This document shows positions 61,546 through 64,000 of a DNA stretch of 64,000 nt, in pieces (positions within the stretch are counted from its first letter, which is position 1; each line of letters starts with the position of its first letter). The notes under the pieces were generated by a model. That model had not been told where the DNA came from and made no database searches. It saw only the letters and a program-made list of their open reading frames with translations. A program made the translations under genes and the position numbers. The DNA is from UBA1413 sp964552955 (lineage in GTDB: Bacteria; Bacteroidota; Bacteroidia; Bacteroidales; Prolixibacteraceae): NCBI GenBank assembly GCA_964552955.1, contig CAZKIU010000004.1:1-64000 (forward strand). The letters run 5' to 3'.

Positions 61546-62685
61546 TTATAAGGCAGAGGCACTGTGAATGGCCTGCTTGCCGAATTTTTTCCGGATGGTA
61601 TCGAGGCTTTGGTAGAGTCTGATCATCTCAGGAGCGTCTTCGAAGAGGTTCATCTGGTAGCTCCCGGTGATCAGGCGGCTCAGTCTGACCCCTACCAGCC
61701 TGATCAGCATTCTCCGGTTGTAAAGCTGCCAGAAGAGGGATCTGGCCACCTCCTTCAGCACATGATCAAAGGAGGTGTAGGGGATCACTTTCTGCAGGGT
61801 GTGGGTGTCGAAGTTGGCATACCGGATTTTTACGGTAACACAGGAGGCCATTTTTTCCTGGTTCCGGAGTTCAAAGGCGAGTTCTTCGGTCATCCTCAGG
61901 ATGATTCTTTCGAGCTGTCTGACATCGGTGGTGTCCTGTTCGAAAGTCCGTTCCGAACTCATCGATTTCTGTTGGCTCCAGGGCTGTACCGGGGAAGGAT
62001 CTACGCCGTTGGCCTTTCTCCAGATGGAAAGGCCGTTCTGCCCCAGTACCCGGACCATCAACTCCTGGGGAATGGTACTCAGGGTGCCAATGGTGATGAT
62101 GCCCATGGAACGTAGGAGTTTGTATGTCTGAGGTCCCAGCATTGGGATCTTCCGGATGGAGAGGGGGTAGAGGAAGGGCTGGACAATGGAAATAGGGACG
62201 TTGCGCAATCCGTTGGGTTTGGCCTCTCCTGTGGCGATCTTCGAGACCGTTTTATTCACCGATAGCCCCAGCGATACGGGCAACCCTGTTTCACGGATGA
62301 TCCGCTGCCGCAATTCGGTGCTCCATTTCAGGCACCCAAAGAAATGGTCGAGCCCCGTGAGGTCAAGGTAGTGCTCATCAATGGAAGCTTTCTCATAGAT
62401 GGGTGCAGCTCCGGCAATGATGTCGGTCACCATGTCGGAATAACGGGAGTACTGCTCCATGTCCCCCCTGATCTGAATGGCCTCACTGCACAGCTGACGG
62501 GCCATTTTCATGGGCATCCCCGAATGGACCCCGAAGGAGCGCGCTTCATAGCTGCAGCCTGCCACCACGCCCCGGTCTGACACCCCTCCCACCACCACAG
62601 GCTTCCCTACCAACCTGGGATTCATCAGCCGTTCCACCGAAACAAAAAAGGTGTCCATGTCTATATGCGCTATACTTCGTTCCAT
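61546..62685 (-). CDS. dinB: Y-family DNA polymerase (DinB-like)
   Basis: A 379-residue translesion polymerase. Catalytic acids are in HIDMDTFFVSVE (Asp9) and in SIDEHYLDLTG near residue 103, where His replaces the common Ala/Gly. The palm, fingers, HhH region (LRSMGIITIGTLSTIPQ) and little-finger domain are complete. No terminal beta-clamp motif was sought in detail. Start at ATG 62685 (MERSIAHIDMD); an ATG at 62712 adds a basic leader. It is divergent from the S24 repressor gene, with one GATTA-N5-TAATC site in the shared spacer, which suggests damage-inducible control. Confidence 0.92.
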   Translation of the reverse strand: MERSIAHIDMDTFFVSVERLMNPRLVGKPVVVGGVSDRGVVAGCSYEARSFGVHSGMPMKMARQLCSEAIQIRGDMEQYSRYSDMVTDIIAGAAPIYEKASIDEHYLDLTGLDHFFGCLKWSTELRQRIIRETGLPVSLGLSVNKTVSKIATGEAKPNGLRNVPISIVQPFLYPLSIRKIPMLGPQTYKLLRSMGIITIGTLSTIPQELMVRVLGQNGLSIWRKANGVDPSPVQPWSQQKSMSSERTFEQDTTDVRQLERIILRMTEELAFELRNQEKMASCVTVKIRYANFDTHTLQKVIPYTSFDHVLKEVARSLFWQLYNRRMLIRLVGVRLSRLITGSYQMNLFEDAPEMIRLYQSLDTIRKKFGKQAIHSASAL

Positions 62686-62775
62686 CTTCTGTTTCTTCTC
62701 CCATCGCCCCAACCCAGGGAGTGGTCTGAAAAATCTGAGGCTTATAGCTGATTTTTTGACCGTTTACCCTGTTTT

Positions 62776-62790
62776 GATTAAAAAATAATC
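62776..62790. promoter_or_regulatory. GATTA-N5-TAATC operator candidate between dinB and the S24 repressor
   Basis: GATTAAAAAATAATC, the same 5-5-5 inverted repeat found twice before the DnaE-type polymerase gene. It sits between a TTTTG (62772-62776) and a TATATTCG -7-like element (62793-62800) facing the S24 gene, the place where binding would block RNA polymerase. A degenerate half site (TAATC at 62810-62814) lies about 24 bp away. Confidence 0.65.
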
Positions 62791-62825
62791 ATTATATTCG
62801 TCATTAATTTAATCAATATTGGGAT

Positions 62826-63629
62826 ATGTTGTTTGCGAAGAACATTAAATTTTTGCGGAAGCGTAAGAAGCGCACGCAGGACGAGGTGGCTGAAGCGCTG
62901 GGGATGAAGCGTTCGACGCTGAGTGGTTATGAGAATGAGGTGGCCATGCCGGGGATTCCGGCGCTGATTTTGTTTTCCAACTACTATGGTATGGCGGTGG
63001 ATACCCTGGTGAAGGTGGATTTGAGTGCCCTGACCGGCCACCAGCTCTACATGCTGGAACACGGGGAGGATGTTTTTCTCAGGGGAGGTAAGCTGAGGGT
63101 ACTGGCCACCACGGTTGACCGGGAGAACCGGGAGAACATCGAGCTGGTGCCAGAGAAGGCCAAGGCAGGATATACCCGGGGTTTCTTTGATCCGGAGTAC
63201 ATCAGTGAGCTGCCCCGCTACCAGTTGCCGTTTCTGCCGGCCGACCGGAAATACCGTACCTTTCAGGTGAGCGGGGACTCGATGCTGCCGGTTCCTGATG
63301 GGGCCTGGGTGACCGGGGAGTTTGTCCAGGACTGGTTCTCACTTTCCGGAGGGACACCCTGTATCGTGTTGACCCTGGATGAGGGTATTGTCTTTAAGAT
63401 CGTGGAGAACCACCTCTCCGAAAAGGGGGGATTCAGGCTGGTCTCCCTCAATACCGCCTATGAGCCCTATATGGTCAGTGGTTCTGATGTCAGGGAAATC
63501 TGGCGTTTTGTCAACTACACCAGCGCTGAGATCCCAGCCGGGAATCCCTCCGGCGAATGGATCAGCCGCACGTTGGAGACGATCCAGACCGACCTTAAGG
63601 TCATCAGGGAAAAAGTCGTCGGGGGGTAG
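62826..63629 (+). CDS. XRE/S24 LexA-like self-cleaving repressor
   Basis: A 267-residue regulator. The N-terminal XRE helix-turn-helix (about 6-62, RTQDEVAEALGMKRSTLSGYE) binds DNA. The C-terminal S24 domain has Ser152 in SGDSM and Lys191 in GIVFK (39 apart; 37 in LexA) and a likely cleavage site Ala114-Gly115. By analogy with LexA and phage repressors, RecA on single-stranded DNA would trigger self-cleavage and release of the operator. A GATTA-N5-TAATC site lies 36 bp upstream, suggesting autoregulation and control of divergent dinB. A short C-terminal coil (SRTLETIQTDLKVIREKV) may aid dimerisation. Confidence 0.9.
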   Translation: MLFAKNIKFLRKRKKRTQDEVAEALGMKRSTLSGYENEVAMPGIPALILFSNYYGMAVDTLVKVDLSALTGHQLYMLEHGEDVFLRGGKLRVLATTVDRENRENIELVPEKAKAGYTRGFFDPEYISELPRYQLPFLPADRKYRTFQVSGDSMLPVPDGAWVTGEFVQDWFSLSGGTPCIVLTLDEGIVFKIVENHLSEKGGFRLVSLNTAYEPYMVSGSDVREIWRFVNYTSAEIPAGNPSGEWISRTLETIQTDLKVIREKVVGG

Positions 63630-63745
63630 TCGCACTCCCGGATCCTCCCTTTTCAGGTGGGGGATGAAAAAATTCCATATAAATCCTCATCCCGTGCAAC
63701 ATCGGGAAACCCATTGTCGTCATTGATCCGGAAAACAAAGTACGC

Positions 63746-64000
63746 TTGGAAACGGAATACCAGAATATACACCAGTCGCTGATAGAGGGTTGCCGTGCCG
63801 GGGAGGCCAGGGCTCAAACGGAGCTTTACAACATCTACTGCAAGAGCATGTACAACGTGAGCCTCCGGATTACCGGGAACAGCGCCGATGCCGAAGATGT
63901 GATGCAGGAGGCTTTTCTGAGTGCCTTCCGCAAGATCGGCAGTTATGAGGGGAAGGTGAGTTTTGGCGCCTGGCTGCGCAGGATCGTGATCAACCGTTCG
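63746..64000 (+). CDS. ECF-type RNA polymerase sigma factor (N-terminal part)
   Basis: The first 85 codons of a sigma-70 family, extracytoplasmic-function protein, cut by the window end. Region 2 is recognisable: LYNIYCKSMYNVSLRITGNSADAEDVMQEAFLSAFRKI, then GSYEGKVSFGAWLRRIVINRS. No in-frame ATG precedes it, so a TTG at 63746 is the only usual start that I can find; an ATT or other start upstream is possible. Encoded 116 bp after the S24 repressor on the same strand. Its promoter class and any anti-sigma gene lie outside the window. Confidence 0.82.
   Translation, partial: METEYQNIHQSLIEGCRAGEARAQTELYNIYCKSMYNVSLRITGNSADAEDVMQEAFLSAFRKIGSYEGKVSFGAWLRRIVINRS

Overview
The window looks like a scaffold from a metagenome-assembled genome of a Bacteroidota bacterium, probably of the Bacteroidales/Marinilabiliales side. 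The evidence is a type IX secretion sorting tail on a secreted protease, many lipoproteins with Bacteroidota-style lipoboxes, a NigD-like lipoprotein, GH92/GH42/GH78 glycosidases, DUF1080 and Tat-exported Gfo/Idh/MocA proteins, and several TAnnTTTG-type -7 promoter elements with little use of strong Shine-Dalgarno sites. GC content is moderate to high. No rRNA, tRNA or CRISPR array was recognised.

Layout. 1-3.6 kb: a secreted coiled-coil/TPR-like repeat protein (cut by the window edge) and an NhaC-type antiporter. 3.6-8.8 kb: a tightly coupled operon, M48 protease - cinA - AsmA-like protein, with ATGA overlaps. 8.9-15.2 kb: a GH92 mannosidase, a thioredoxin lipoprotein with a low-complexity linker, a NigD-like lipoprotein and an S9 peptidase. 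15.4-18.6 kb: a metal-chelate ABC importer (ATPase, permease, binding lipoprotein) with ATGA overlaps. 18.6-20.8 kb: a T9SS-sorted lysyl-endopeptidase-like protease. 21-27.7 kb: a glycine-rich RRM protein, an rRNA m5C methyltransferase, a short DnaE-type polymerase and a membrane metallophosphoesterase. 27.8-29.6 kb: a less GC-rich island with a DUF4143 ATPase and an IS200-like transposase. 29.6-44.8 kb: glutamine synthetase, GH42, an RluA-type synthase, an SDR, an orphan histidine kinase, an SSS transporter and a rhamnoside/keto-sugar cluster (GH78, DUF1080, two Tat-exported Gfo/Idh proteins). 44.8-49.1 kb: phoH, purC, tlpA-like, proC-like and cytidylate-kinase-like genes on the minus strand. 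49.3-51.9 kb: ROK kinase, SIS protein and MazG. 52.2-56.6 kb: a zinc-ribbon protein and a 1149-residue protein that I think is a pyrophosphate-type PEP carboxykinase, preceded by a small membrane protein. 56.7-64 kb: HAD phosphatase, endonuclease/phosphatase-fold lipoprotein, uvrB, smpB, dinB, an S24/LexA-like repressor and the start of an ECF sigma factor.

Most interesting signal: a 15-bp inverted repeat, GATTA-N5-TAATC, occurs twice just upstream of the short DnaE-type polymerase and once in the divergent spacer between the Y-family polymerase and the S24 repressor, about 39 kb away. This suggests a small damage-inducible mutagenesis regulon controlled by that repressor.

Assembly caveats: three runs of exactly 100 N are present. 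Two (in the AsmA-like gene and in glnA) are flanked by identical 55-bp copies, so each gene is probably intact and only appears broken. The third lies in a heptamer tandem repeat before uvrB. A second recurrent theme is short tandem repeats or palindromes that begin at or inside the last codons of a gene and continue past the stop.
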